Part shown: one piece after another, positions 1-8,665 of the stretch | How positions within the stretch are numbered: position 1 is the stretch's first letter | Layout: the number at the start of each line of letters is the position of its first letter | NCBI GenBank assembly: GCA_964630665.1 | Contig: CAZVVN010000057.1 | Coordinates: 1-22,504, forward strand | Direction of reading: 5' to 3' | DNA from: UBA9619 sp964630665 | Lineage (GTDB): Bacteria > Pseudomonadota > Gammaproteobacteria > Arenicellales > UBA868 | DNA length: 22,504 nucleotides | The notes under the pieces: model-generated | Database searches by the model: none | Seen by the model: only the letters and a program-made list of their open reading frames with translations | What the model was told of the DNA's origin: nothing | Program-made: the position numbers and the translations under genes

Positions 1-2
1 TG

Positions 3-131
3 CCGCATTTACTTCTGGTTCCTTTATCGAGTTTCCAGGTTGTTGTGGTTGCTGTGCTGGGGATCGGGCTTCTTCGCACCCGGGGCAGGGGTATCTGTCG
101 GCAGGTGTTGGGCGAAATAGGAGTCGGTTAG
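3..131 (+). CDS. Possible C-terminal end of a membrane protein, cut by the window edge
   Basis: Frame 3 is open from the window edge to a TAG at 129-131 and encodes about 42 residues. They begin PHLLLVPLSSF, continue with a hydrophobic stretch (VVVVAVLGIGLL) and end in a basic tail (RTRGRGICRQ), which would suit the last membrane helix of a transporter or similar protein. The main support is a rho-independent terminator on the same strand starting 12 bases after the stop. Frame 1 also stays open to base 120 and the - strand is open over part of this stretch, so the frame is not certain. No family is recognised. Confidence 0.35.
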   Translation, partial: PHLLLVPLSSFQVVVVAVLGIGLLRTRGRGICRQVLGEIGVG

Positions 132-142
132 ATTGTTACACC

Positions 143-180
143 CCAGGCTCCGGCCTGGTCTGCTTTTCTCTGCTGTTTTT
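143..180 (+). terminator. Rho-independent terminator
   Basis: CCAGGC (143-148) pairs perfectly with GCCTGG (153-158) around a TCCG loop. A T-rich run follows (TCTGCTTTTCTCTGCTGTTTTT). The T tract lies on the + strand, so it would end transcription coming from the window's left edge. Confidence 0.65.
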
Positions 181-315
181 GATGAGGCACATTTTCGAAC
201 AAACGGTTGATGTGTAAGGCAAACATGGGCAATAGCCCATTATTTGAAGATGCCTGAGTGGTAAGAATCATTTATGGAATAACAATCCTTTTGCTTACTC
301 GATCGATAGTCTTTA

Positions 316-321
316 TATAAT
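316..321 (+). promoter_or_regulatory. Candidate -10 box upstream of the gene at 380
   Basis: A perfect TATAAT lies in an AT-rich stretch about 60 bases before the ATG. The best upstream partner is TTGCTT at 291-296, with a 19-base spacer that is slightly long. The rest of 180-379 holds no gene. Confidence 0.35.
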
Positions 322-351
322 TGATAATTAATAGAAGTTAATATTGGGCGA

Positions 352-387
352 TCTCCCATTGACAGGTATAGGCCAATAAATGGGAGA
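352..387. repeat. 9-bp inverted repeat spanning the start codon
   Basis: TCTCCCATT (352-360) and AATGGGAGA (379-387) are perfect inverted copies 18 bases apart. The right arm contains the ATG at 380, so the pair could be an operator or an mRNA hairpin that hides the start. The downstream protein has an HTH-like N-terminus, so self-control is conceivable but unproven. Confidence 0.5.
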
Positions 388-1873
388 AATGACTTTACCT
401 GAGCGCATTTCAGAGTGTAGGGTTCCGCTACTGTTATGGAGGAACCGTTTGACCACTAACCAGAAAAGCACGCTTCTCAGGCAAATCCAGGCCTATTGCA
501 GGGAAGCCAACATAGCCGAGTCGACCTTTGGGTTTCTGGCCGTTAATGACGGCAAGCTGTGCAATCGTCTACGAAGCGGTAAGGATGTCACTCTGGCTAC
601 CGCGCAGAAGATCGAGGCATTTATCCAGGATCACCAAAGCGCGTTTCCAGGCGATCCTGTTTCAGGTGGGCCTGTTCCAGGCGGACCTTGTTATGACAGT
701 CAGGCGCTGAGTGGCGATATTCCCAGGTCAAACGGTGCCGCACCGGTAGATTCGGGTCGGCCATTTCGTTTCTACGATAACAGGCAGAAGTACCTCGCGT
801 TTATAAATACCTGTAATGAGAAATGGAAAATCGCTGAACGGGCCGCAGCTGAGCTGGCTCATGTTCAGCCCAGGCCGCCGGCGTTTCGCCTGTTCGACGC
901 CGGCGTCGGTGATGGCACTTTGTTGAGCCACCTCATGCGGGCAATGCATCGGCGATTTCCAACTTTGCCGTTTTTCGTGGTCGGCAAGGAAATCAGCCTG
1001 GAGGATGTGCGCTTGTGCCTGGAAAAACTGCCCGACCGTTTCGTTGAGCACCCGGCAAGCGTCATTGTGCTAACCAACCTCTATTACTCCGAAGCTCCCT
1101 GGTTGATGCCGCGGGATGTTACCAAGGCAGCAGCACTGAATTGGCAGGAGGTCGAGCTGGAGGGGGCTTCTGCTTATGAATACGGTGAACAACTTCGCGC
1201 TCTTGACGACCTGCTGGTTGATGGCTGGCAGACCAAGGCCAGTGAAAAGACCGGCAATCCAATTTATGTTCGACCTTCAGTGCTGGTGTTATACAGGGCG
1301 GACAACCGATTCCTCCTTGACAGCGTGATTCCACGTCGCGGGCACGTCACCGGTGATTACGATTTACTGTTGGCTTCACAACCCTGGCGTAACCGGATGA
1401 GCCTTGATTTCAAGGTTGGAAAAATTCTTGCACCTCTGACCCGTAGTCTGGGCCCCGGAGGACGGCTACTGGCTGTTCAATCTTATGGTCAGGATCCCTG
1501 CGTCGACCTGATCAATGAGATCTGGCCAGAGGAGCAGATCGTTGGACAGAGCCGGCACCAACTGATCGCATCGTTGAAAGAAGAACTGGGCAGGGAGGCC
1601 CGGGCTTTCAACTTCAATGCCGGCTCGGATGCCCGTTCCGTATTCAGTTATCAGATGCACACCCTTCCGGAGGAGATTTCGAGCAGCATCGGCACATCGA
1701 CGCTGTTTGCCGCCTGGAATGCGGCTATCTACGCCGCGCAGATCGAGGATGAACGGCTGGAATCGGTGATTTCGACTGGTGAGTACCTGGACATTACATC
1801 TAGGATGCTACAGCAGCACAACGGATTATGGTTCAACGATGAATCATTTGTGGTCTCTCGTCGGCGCAGTTGA
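380..1873 (+). CDS. Two-part protein: HTH-like N-terminus and class I methyltransferase-like core
   Basis: 497 residues. Residues about 27-83 are helical and resemble a small DNA-binding HTH (AESTFGFLAVNDGKL, then SGKDVTLATAQKIEAF). A flexible linker of FPGDP/VSGGP/VPGGP repeats follows at about 89-103. The core has a Rossmann-type SAM-binding glycine motif at 172-180 (FDAGVGDGT), an acidic residue after the next strand (E204), a motif-IV-like DLLLASQPW at 328-336 and LGPGGRLLAV at 357-366. These fit a SAM-dependent methyltransferase fold, but the substrate cannot be read from the sequence. ATG 380 and ATG 389 are both possible starts and neither has a good Shine-Dalgarno site at normal spacing. 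The gene stands alone, 149 bases before uup. The fold assignment is fairly secure; the role is unknown. Confidence 0.75.
   Translation: MGEMTLPERISECRVPLLLWRNRLTTNQKSTLLRQIQAYCREANIAESTFGFLAVNDGKLCNRLRSGKDVTLATAQKIEAFIQDHQSAFPGDPVSGGPVPGGPCYDSQALSGDIPRSNGAAPVDSGRPFRFYDNRQKYLAFINTCNEKWKIAERAAAELAHVQPRPPAFRLFDAGVGDGTLLSHLMRAMHRRFPTLPFFVVGKEISLEDVRLCLEKLPDRFVEHPASVIVLTNLYYSEAPWLMPRDVTKAAALNWQEVELEGASAYEYGEQLRALDDLLVDGWQTKASEKTGNPIYVRPSVLVLYRADNRFLLDSVIPRRGHVTGDYDLLLASQPWRNRMSLDFKVGKILAPLTRSLGPGGRLLAVQSYGQDPCVDLINEIWPEEQIVGQSRHQLIASLKEELGREARAFNFNAGSDARSVFSYQMHTLPEEISSSIGTSTLFAAWNAAIYAAQIEDERLESVISTGEYLDITSRMLQQHNGLWFNDESFVVSRRRS
644..689 (+). repeat. Three degenerate 15-bp tandem units inside the CDS
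   Basis: Units near 644-659, 660-674 and 675-689 share a TTCCAGGYGGNCCTG pattern and encode FPGDP, VSGGP and VPGGP. They form the linker between the HTH-like part and the methyltransferase-like part, and look like a short in-frame expansion. Confidence 0.55.
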
Positions 1874-2022
1874 AATTTTCAATCTTTTGAAACGACGGCG
1901 TGAACAGATAAATCCCATCCTGAGCTATCTATCGATACGCCTGCTCGGGTAAGATGCCGCATCGGCAGTGGCTTCGCCAGCCATGCCGCAGATGACCGTT
2001 GACCTACTTCTGGACCTCGCCC

Positions 2023-3936
2023 ATGGCTCTCGTGCGATTTGACAGTGTCAGCCTGGATTTTGGCGCACACAAATTGTTGCGGGAAACAGAGTTTTCCATC
2101 GAGCCAGGTGAGCGCGTTTGTCTGATCGGACGAAACGGGGCGGGTAAGACGTCCATGCTCAAGCTGATCACTGGCCAGGTCGAGCCAGACGCAGGCCTTG
2201 TGATTCGGCAGAGCGATCTTTGCATTGGCCAGTTGGACCAGGCGCTTCCCCGGGAAATGGACTTGAGTGTCGCAGAGTTCGTTGCCACGGGTCTCGCGGA
2301 TATGGAAAGTCTTTGCGCTGAGTATCAGCGGCGCTCACAGCTGAACCTTGATGCGAGTGGTTTGCGCGACCTGGAGGCCCTGCACAGTCATATCGAGACC
2401 CATGGTGGCTGGAATCTGGGCCAGCGGGTCGCGTCGGTCTGTTCCGAGATGGCCTTACCGACTGAACGCCTGCTGAAAGAGCTCTCCGGGGGGTGGTGCC
2501 GGCGCGTCGCCCTGGCCCGGGCTCTAGTGTCCAGCCCGGATCTGCTGTTGCTGGATGAACCGACAAACCATCTCGATTTTGCTGCAATCGATTGGCTTGA
2601 GCAGCGCATCATGACGTTCCCGGGCGCGGTGCTGTTCATTACCCATGACAGGACCTTTCTCCAGGGGCTCGCCAGCCGGATCGTCGAGATCGATAGAGGC
2701 GGGCTGGTCAGCTGGCCTGGAGATTACGCAGGTTATCTGAGGGCCAGACAGAAAGCCCTGGACAGTGAAGAACGCGACAACCGGGTGTTTGACCGCAAGC
2801 TGGCCAAGGAGGAAGCCTGGATTCGGGAAGGAATCCAAGCTCGCAGGACCCGCAATGAGGGACGAGTACGAGCACTGGCCGGAATGCGTCAGCAGCGGGC
2901 CGAACGGGTCAGGCCGGATGACAAGCCCCGCATTCATATCGAACAGGCAGAGTCGTCCGGCCGAAAGGTTCTTCGCGTGCGCAACGTCAGTTTTGGCTAC
3001 GCCGAAGAGAAACTGGTCAAACAGTTCTCACTGAACATCACCCGGGGCGATCGGATCGGTCTTGTTGGAAACAACGGCGTCGGGAAAAGTACCTTATTGA
3101 GCTTGCTGATGGGTGATCTTCTGCCCGACAGCGGAACCATAAAGCGGGGTGTCAATGTTGAAGTTGGCTACTTCGGGCAGTACCGGCGGGAACTTGACTT
3201 GGACAAGACCGTGGCTGAGGCTGTCGGCGATGGCCAGGATTATGTTTTACTTGATGGTCGCCCACGACATGTCGTGGGTTATCTTCGGGGCTTTCTGTTT
3301 TCTGCCAAACGGGCACTGACTCCGGTCCGCGCATTGTCCGGTGGCGAGCGTAACCGGGTCCTGCTGGCGCGGTTGTTCGTACAGCCGGCCAATCTTCTGG
3401 TTCTGGACGAGCCAACCAACGATCTTGATGTGGAAACACTGGAAGTGCTGGAAGCGCAGCTGGCGCGGTACAGTGGCACCTTAATAGTGGTCAGCCATGA
3501 TCGAGCATTCTTGGACAACGTCGTGTCCAGTGTCCTGGTTTTCGAGGAACAAGGTCGGATCAGGTACCACCTGGGCGGATACAGTGACTGGGCTAGGCGT
3601 GGCCAGGTACTGGCAACAGTGGACGATCCTCAGCAGGTCAATAAACGAGCCAAGTCCAGTAGCCAGGGCTCGATAGCCGTTCGCTCTACGGCCAAGAAGC
3701 TGACCTACAAGTTGCAGCACGAGCTTGAAGGCCTGCCCGATCATATTGAAGAGTTGGAGAACAAGGTCAGCGAACTGCAGAGCCGGATTGCGATCCAGGG
3801 GTTTTACGAGCAGCCCTTTACTGATACTCAACCGGTTCTTGATGAACTGGAACGGCAATCGGCAGCGCTGGACCAGGCCTTAGCGCGCTGGACTGAGCTT
3901 GAAGATATTCGCGCGGCCCTGGAAGCGGCTTCCTGA
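2023..3936 (+). CDS. uup: ABC-F ATPase Uup
   Basis: 637 residues counted from ATG 2023 (an upstream TTG at 1999 would add 8 residues without family support). Two ABC ATPase domains lie in one chain with no membrane segments, as in the ABC-F family. Domain 1 has Walker A GRNGAGKT (36-43), signature LSGGW (154-158) and Walker B DEPTNHLD (178-185). The inter-domain linker holds the Uup-typical RRTRNEGRVRAL (274-285). Domain 2 has GNNGVGKS (349-356), LSGGE (438-442) and DEPTNDLD (462-469). Residues about 555-637 form the C-terminal coiled coil that in E. coli Uup binds DNA. Length and motifs match E. coli Uup along the whole protein. The family acts on ribosomes, and Uup loss affects precise excision of transposons and replication-linked phenotypes. 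All motifs are intact, so the protein is probably active. Confidence 0.95.
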   Translation: MALVRFDSVSLDFGAHKLLRETEFSIEPGERVCLIGRNGAGKTSMLKLITGQVEPDAGLVIRQSDLCIGQLDQALPREMDLSVAEFVATGLADMESLCAEYQRRSQLNLDASGLRDLEALHSHIETHGGWNLGQRVASVCSEMALPTERLLKELSGGWCRRVALARALVSSPDLLLLDEPTNHLDFAAIDWLEQRIMTFPGAVLFITHDRTFLQGLASRIVEIDRGGLVSWPGDYAGYLRARQKALDSEERDNRVFDRKLAKEEAWIREGIQARRTRNEGRVRALAGMRQQRAERVRPDDKPRIHIEQAESSGRKVLRVRNVSFGYAEEKLVKQFSLNITRGDRIGLVGNNGVGKSTLLSLLMGDLLPDSGTIKRGVNVEVGYFGQYRRELDLDKTVAEAVGDGQDYVLLDGRPRHVVGYLRGFLFSAKRALTPVRALSGGERNRVLLARLFVQPANLLVLDEPTNDLDVETLEVLEAQLARYSGTLIVVSHDRAFLDNVVSSVLVFEEQGRIRYHLGGYSDWARRGQVLATVDDPQQVNKRAKSSSQGSIAVRSTAKKLTYKLQHELEGLPDHIEELENKVSELQSRIAIQGFYEQPFTDTQPVLDELERQSAALDQALARWTELEDIRAALEAAS

Positions 3937-4065
3937 TGCGCCGCCAGCGTCGATTGTTTGGGACACCGGCTGGACGTTGCATGAGTGCTCTGAAGGTGTC
4001 CAGGAATGGTATAAGCCGGTTCCGGGGCAGTTAATGCGATTTGCGGTGAGCCGAGTGAGCAACAG

Positions 4066-4974
4066 ATGAAGAGCAGTTCCAGACTCTACCGTAAGGGCAT
4101 CATCATGCTGGTGGCTTCTGGATTCTTTCTGAGCACCGCTGGTATCGCGCTTCGTATCGTTGAGCAGGCAGACGGCTGGCAGATCCTCTTCTACCGGGCC
4201 CTGTCACTGAGCTTGACGATTTTCTTGTTCCTCGCCTACCAGAAAGGTTCTGCTGTACTGGATGATTTCCGCGGCCTGGGCTGGAACGATGCACTGCTTG
4301 CCATATTTCTGGGGACCGGATTCGTTGCTTACGTTTTTGCACTGCTCTACAACACTATTGCCAATGCCTTGTTTATCTTCAGTTCTGCTCCCTTTGTTGC
4401 TGCACTGCTGGGTTGGATCGTGCTTGGGGAACGGGTGGCGCTGCGCACCTGGGGCTGTATCGCTGGTGCCATGGCCGGGCTCGCCATTATGGTCGCCAGT
4501 GGCCTTGCCGCAGGGCGTTATCTGGGCAATCTGATCGCCTTGTGGATCCCGATCTCCTATGCGGCAACGATTGTTCTGGTTCGGCGGTCGGAGCGTCAGA
4601 ACATGCTGTCTGGGCTTTGCCTGGCAGGACTCGTGGCGGCTGCCCTGTCGGCCATCTTCGTTCGGGAATTCAGCCTGACCACTCTTGATCTGGGTATCTC
4701 CCTGTACCTTGGGGTGTTTCAGGTGGGTGCCGGGTTTGGATTGATGGTTCTTGGCACACGCTATATTCCTGCTGCTCAGGTGGGACTGCTGGCCCTGGTT
4801 GAACCGATTCTCGCACCGATCTGGGCCTGGCTGGGAGTCGGAGAGGTGCCTGCTTTCGCTACGATTCTCGGTGGTTCAATTATCTTCCTGGCCATCACAA
4901 CGGACGGCATTCTGAACATTGTCAAGCCGCACCCTCCTGTCGAAGCTGGCAGTGAACCAGGAAAAACGGGATGA
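4066..4974 (+). CDS. EamA/DMT-family inner-membrane transporter
   Basis: 302 residues with about ten hydrophobic segments in two similar halves, the usual layout of drug/metabolite transporters with two EamA domains. The first half holds FYRALSLSLTIFLFL and SSAPFVAALLGWIVLGER. The second repeats the pattern with AAQVGLLALVEPILAPIWAWL followed by GE, a stretch typical of the second EamA repeat. The C-terminus is short and polar (KPHPPVEAGSEPGKTG). It starts 129 bases after uup on the same strand and converges with the serine hydrolase, with 7 bases between the stops. Such proteins export amino acids or small metabolites; the substrate cannot be told. The Shine-Dalgarno site before ATG 4066 is weak. 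Confidence 0.88.
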   Translation: MKSSSRLYRKGIIMLVASGFFLSTAGIALRIVEQADGWQILFYRALSLSLTIFLFLAYQKGSAVLDDFRGLGWNDALLAIFLGTGFVAYVFALLYNTIANALFIFSSAPFVAALLGWIVLGERVALRTWGCIAGAMAGLAIMVASGLAAGRYLGNLIALWIPISYAATIVLVRRSERQNMLSGLCLAGLVAAALSAIFVREFSLTTLDLGISLYLGVFQVGAGFGLMVLGTRYIPAAQVGLLALVEPILAPIWAWLGVGEVPAFATILGGSIIFLAITTDGILNIVKPHPPVEAGSEPGKTG

Positions 4975-4981
4975 CTCAGGT

Positions 4982-6169
4982 TCAGGTCACTGCCTGATAG
5001 GTCGCGGTCTGCATGTCATTTCGCATCGGCGAAAGGGTGCCGAGATTTTGTGTCATGATGACACCGACAAGATCCTCGTTTCTGTCCACCCAGTAATAAG
5101 TTGCGGCGGCGCCCGCCCAGCCGCCTTCATCCATTCCGGTCGGGTGGATAGCCTGGCCGAGGTCGGTCATCACTCGACCCAGCAGGTTCCAGCCGTAGCC
5201 AGGCTGTGGAAACGGTCCCACAGCGATTGGCATGAGCTGCTGCGGGAGTCTGTTGTGCCAGGCGAATTCCAGCACTTTGCGCGAGACCAGTGGTTCGCCC
5301 TGGCGGCTGCAGCCGGTTTTCGTCATGAGTGCAAATTCGAGATAGTCCCTGGCGGTAGAGAACAATCCATGCCCCCCGCGGCCGATTGCCGCATCCGGGT
5401 GGGATGGATAAGCAGTCTCGCACTCTCGCTCCTTAAGCGGTGTTTCCGAGAACGGATCATGGTAGATCTCATCCAGTGATTTGCCGTACATCGGCATCAG
5501 CCGGTTTGAATCTTCCACATTGACACTGAAGCCGCTGTCGCTCATGCCAAGCGGTCCAAATATGTATTTGCCCAGAAGTGCAGCTATCGAGTCGTCGAGA
5601 ACGATCTCGATGATTCGGGCCAGCACATCGGTCGAGCAGCTGTAGTGCCAGCGCGAGCCAGGTTCGAATGCGATCGGCAGAGTCGATAGGACTTCGACGT
5701 AATCGGACAATGAGCGACTTCCATCTTCAGCAAGGTTGTGCTCCCGATAGAGCACGCCAACCGGGCAATCCGGCATGAAACCATAGGAGAGCCCCGACTG
5801 ATGCATGAACAGATGCTCGACGGTGATGGGTCCTGCCGTTGGCGTCAGGGTGCCGTCACTGCTCAGAATCTGCGCATTAGCGAACCCGGGCAGGTAGCGG
5901 GCAACGGGGTCGAACAGGTGCATCCGACCCTGCTCGATTGCCATGAGTCCCATGATCGAGACGATCGGCTTGGTCATGGAGTAGATCCGGTAGATCGCGT
6001 TGGCTGGGATCGGTGTTTGCTGTGCCTTGCAGGCATAACCAGCTGAACCGTTATCCAGGATTGATCCGTGGTGCTGGATCAGCCACTCAATGCCACTGAA
6101 GGTCTCAGCGTCGATGTAGCGCTGCGCCGTCTCGCGAATGCGGGCTATGCGGGAGTGTTTCGTTGCCAT
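4982..6169 (-). CDS. Serine hydrolase of the class C beta-lactamase / EstB esterase family
   Basis: 395 residues. The nucleophile motif SxxK is S64-M-T-K67 within RIYSMTKP. The second motif is Y176-S-C, in HYSCSTDVLARIIE, a form common in EstB-type esterases rather than the YxN of true beta-lactamases. Near the C-terminus, GGWAGAAATYYWVD fills the place of the KTG/HxG motif, again as in family VIII esterases. No signal peptide is visible, so a cytoplasmic esterase or amidase is more likely than a periplasmic beta-lactamase. An AGAGG ribosome site lies just upstream of the ATG at 6169. The SDR gene upstream runs the same way with a 278-base gap, so the two may be co-transcribed. Substrate unknown. 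Confidence 0.9.
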   Translation of the reverse strand: MATKHSRIARIRETAQRYIDAETFSGIEWLIQHHGSILDNGSAGYACKAQQTPIPANAIYRIYSMTKPIVSIMGLMAIEQGRMHLFDPVARYLPGFANAQILSSDGTLTPTAGPITVEHLFMHQSGLSYGFMPDCPVGVLYREHNLAEDGSRSLSDYVEVLSTLPIAFEPGSRWHYSCSTDVLARIIEIVLDDSIAALLGKYIFGPLGMSDSGFSVNVEDSNRLMPMYGKSLDEIYHDPFSETPLKERECETAYPSHPDAAIGRGGHGLFSTARDYLEFALMTKTGCSRQGEPLVSRKVLEFAWHNRLPQQLMPIAVGPFPQPGYGWNLLGRVMTDLGQAIHPTGMDEGGWAGAAATYYWVDRNEDLVGVIMTQNLGTLSPMRNDMQTATYQAVT

Positions 6170-6447
6170 AGAGACCTCTTTTTGAAATTGTCTGGTGAGA
6201 ATTGCGCGGTTTGAAGGGCAGGCTTATGAAACTCAGTCCATCTCCATGGATTCCACCATTCTTTTTGACGCAAATTTCCAGTACATCTTGCCCCGTCGTT
6301 TGTTCTGTCTACGTTCTGGGCTCTGGTTCGGTGTGCCTGGCTGGTCGCGATACGAATCGGGCGTTGTCCCACCGATAGCGGCAGGTTGTTTTCCTCTGGT
6401 CGTGTTTATCCCCAAGGTCGTGCCTGCAAATCAGTAAACGCAAGCAG
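6170..6447. other. 278-base spacer between SDR and serine hydrolase
   Basis: No convincing gene. A 60-codon - strand frame (6233-6415) starts at TTG without a ribosome site and resembles no family. No terminator hairpin was seen. Confidence 0.5.
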
Positions 6448-7197
6448 TCATGGCTTTGCCAGACAGCCGCCGTCAACGGCCAACTCAGTCCCCGTAATGA
6501 ATGATGCCTGGCCGGAGAGCAGGAACAGACAAGCATTAGCGATGTCCTGCGTTTTCCCTACGCGGCCCAGCGGAACGTACTGTTCGACTGCGGCCAGGAT
6601 TTCTTCGCTGGCCTCCCAGCGGGCCTGCATGGGCGAGCGCACCGGACCTGGCAGGATGACATTGGACCGGATTCCGTCGGCTGCAAACTGGATCGCCAGG
6701 GATTTTGAAAGACGGAGGATGGCTGCCTTCGACACACCGTAAGCATCCTGGGGTTTGTCGTCTCCGCGCAATGCATCGATCGATGCAATGTGAACCATCG
6801 ATCCACCGCCGCTAAGGCGCATGGCCGGTACGGCGTGCCGGGTCGTTAGCGCAAACGACCGTAGGTTGATATCAATCACGCGGTCCCACAGGTCCATGTC
6901 GATGTCCACCACCGACCGGTCGCGATCAAACCACAGAACCCCGGTCGCATTGACCAGGTGATCCAGCCCCTTGTTTTGCGAGACCGTGCTTGAGGTCACA
7001 TCGGCGACGAACGCCTCGTCGGTCACATCTCCCTGGAAATACTCGGCTTTCCCTGGTCCGGTACTGATGGCATTCGGCTGTGGCTTCAGATCGGCCAACG
7101 ATACGTCACAACCGGCCGCCAGCAGATCGTTGGCAATATTCAGCCCCATGCCGCCACCGGCGCCATAGACAATTGCTGAGTTACCCTCAAAATTCAT
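6448..7197 (-). CDS. Short-chain dehydrogenase/reductase (SDR)
   Basis: 249 residues, the usual length of a classical SDR. The cofactor motif GAGGGMG is at 12-18, and D36 at the end of the second strand favours NAD(H) over NADP(H). NATG (84-87) is a variant of NNAG. The catalytic set is N111, S139 (HIASID) and Y153-GVS-K157, all present. Typical C-terminal elements follow: LPGPVRSPM, then TGTELAVDGG (236-245). The substrate is an alcohol or ketone that cannot be specified. It lies upstream of the serine hydrolase on the same strand. Confidence 0.92.
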   Translation of the reverse strand: MNFEGNSAIVYGAGGGMGLNIANDLLAAGCDVSLADLKPQPNAISTGPGKAEYFQGDVTDEAFVADVTSSTVSQNKGLDHLVNATGVLWFDRDRSVVDIDMDLWDRVIDINLRSFALTTRHAVPAMRLSGGGSMVHIASIDALRGDDKPQDAYGVSKAAILRLSKSLAIQFAADGIRSNVILPGPVRSPMQARWEASEEILAAVEQYVPLGRVGKTQDIANACLFLLSGQASFITGTELAVDGGCLAKP

Positions 7198-7604
7198 CGC
7201 TGACTCCGGTTGCTAAATCACAGTTCTTGATGCAAAAGTGCGAGTTTACCGAAATCATGACCCGGTGACCCTGAGCACCTAGTTAGGTATCAGCGGCAAA
7301 GCATCTGTCATCATCGTTCAAGAGCTGGTCCATCGTCCTTTACATTCACAGGGTGTGACCGGCGAATGGTCAGCCCATTATAGATCTTCTAGGCCGTTGC
7401 ACTGGATGGTCCCTGCATTGGCAGGTGATCCGGCTGACCTGACCGGTCTCTTTTTAAGACTGTATCGGCCAGGTTGAGTGATAAGGCAACGATTCCGCAA
7501 CGGGTAAGACAGTTGCTGCTCGTCTGTGGCTCAGATCGTTGCTCGGACTATAATCAATCGGAGGGCAGATCTTCGGATCCATCTTTGAACTGGTTATCGC
7601 TTTT
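7198..7604. other. 407-base spacer with a candidate promoter
   Basis: Divergent spacer between the SDR start and a small membrane ORF. It holds no convincing gene. A perfect TATAAT (7549-7554) faces right, 50 bases before the ATG at 7605, but the -35 position is poor. A run CCGGTCTCTTTTTAAG near 7440-7460 looks like a weak terminator tail with only a 4-bp stem. Confidence 0.45.
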
Positions 7605-7784
7605 ATGAAAGAATTTTTCGGATCCGTGTACTTCCTGTTGCTGGTTGTCGCAATGGTCCTCCTGATTCTGGTCAAGGAGATCGTGAAAGCCCGCAGTGCA
7701 GGGCAGAAAGGACTTGTTTTCAGTTTGTCCCTGACAGTGGCAGTGGTAGTGGTCGCAACCGGGGTCGTGTTTCTGGCTCTATAG
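7605..7784 (+). CDS. Small two-helix membrane protein, 59 residues
   Basis: ATG 7605 to TAG 7782-7784. Two hydrophobic segments are clear: residues about 7-23 (SVYFLLLVVAMVLLILV) and about 37-59 (LVFSLSLTVAVVVVATGVVF). They are separated by a basic loop, KEIVKARSAGQK. By the positive-inside rule the loop would face the cytoplasm. The frame stays open back to a stop at 7551-7553, and the extra upstream residues are also hydrophobic, so an uncommon earlier start is possible. No good Shine-Dalgarno site precedes ATG 7605. It lies 81 bases before the methyltransferase on the same strand. No family is recognised. The strongly hydrophobic, GC-biased codon pattern argues for a real gene. Confidence 0.6.
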   Translation: MKEFFGSVYFLLLVVAMVLLILVKEIVKARSAGQKGLVFSLSLTVAVVVVATGVVFLAL

Positions 7785-7865
7785 TGAGGGTTTGGATTTT
7801 TGACGCAGCACCACCCTAGCGCTCCAGTCAAGGTATGAAATCAATTGCCAAGATCACCTGCAACG

Positions 7866-8549
7866 ATGTCTGAAATGACCGATGTTCAATCGGGTTACGA
7901 TCGCTGGGCCGCTGTCTATGATCACGATGAAAACCCCCTGCTGGCCCTTGAGGGGCCGTTGTTGCAGAAAGCTCTAGGCGATGTGTGCGGGTGCTCGGTG
8001 CTTGATCTTGGTTGTGGAACCGGCCGCCATGCCCTGTGGCTGGCCGAAGCCGGGGCCCACGTGACGGCCATTGATTTCTCCCAAGACATGTTGGCCGTAG
8101 CGCGTTCGAAACCCGCTGCCGACGGTGTGTGTTTTATGGTTCACGACCTGCATGACCGACTGCCCTTTGCAAGTGGAACATTTGACATCGTCGTCAGTGG
8201 ACTGGTGCTGGAACATCTACGTGATCTGCCGGCGTTTTTCAGCGAGGCTCGCCGGGTGCTCAAATCTAGAGGCCGTGCCGTCATCTCTGCCATGCACCCG
8301 GCGATGTTCCTGCGCGACAGTCAGGCCCAGTTCACGGACCCAGCCTCCGGCGAGATTGTTCGCCCTGGCAGTCTGCCGCACCAGTTAAGCGAAATGATCA
8401 TGGCTGCCGTTCTGGCCAGGCTCGATCTTATCGGGGTAGACGAATATGCCGCAGACCAAAAACTCGTGGCCCGGTTTCCGCGGGCCAAGAAATATCTTGG
8501 CTGGCCGATGCTGGTGGTACTGCAATTGACCAGCGCCAGTAACTGTTGA
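7866..8549 (+). CDS. Class I SAM-dependent methyltransferase (UbiE/Methyltransf_11 type)
   Basis: 227 residues from ATG 7866; a TTG at 7845 would add seven residues without support. After YDRWAAVYDHDENPL comes motif I VLDLGCGTGRHA (45-56), the acidic residue of motif II (D70 in VTAIDFS), then D94 and LPF (99-101), and the motif-IV-like FDIVVSGLVLEHL (106-118). The post-motif region is EARRVLKSRGRAVIS (127-141). These are the standard features of small-molecule methyltransferases of the UbiE/type 11 group. The substrate is unknown. The protein is soluble, with no signal peptide. Confidence 0.9.
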   Translation: MSEMTDVQSGYDRWAAVYDHDENPLLALEGPLLQKALGDVCGCSVLDLGCGTGRHALWLAEAGAHVTAIDFSQDMLAVARSKPAADGVCFMVHDLHDRLPFASGTFDIVVSGLVLEHLRDLPAFFSEARRVLKSRGRAVISAMHPAMFLRDSQAQFTDPASGEIVRPGSLPHQLSEMIMAAVLARLDLIGVDEYAADQKLVARFPRAKKYLGWPMLVVLQLTSASNC

Positions 8550-8665
8550 TCTCAAGTTGCGATCGCACTCACCTTGTTTGTTGATGTTTTGATCAGGTCA
8601 CGCAATTCGCGTCATCCTTATCCCGGGAATCCCGCTTTCACTAGCTGACTTGAAGACGAACCAGC

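Noticed and set aside
4919..5479. 186-codon open frame on the + strand
   Set aside because: It runs antisense to the serine hydrolase, whose SxxK and YSC motifs are on the - strand.
6233..6415. 60-codon - strand frame upstream of the serine hydrolase
   Set aside because: It starts at TTG with no ribosome site and matches no family; it could be real but the support is too thin.
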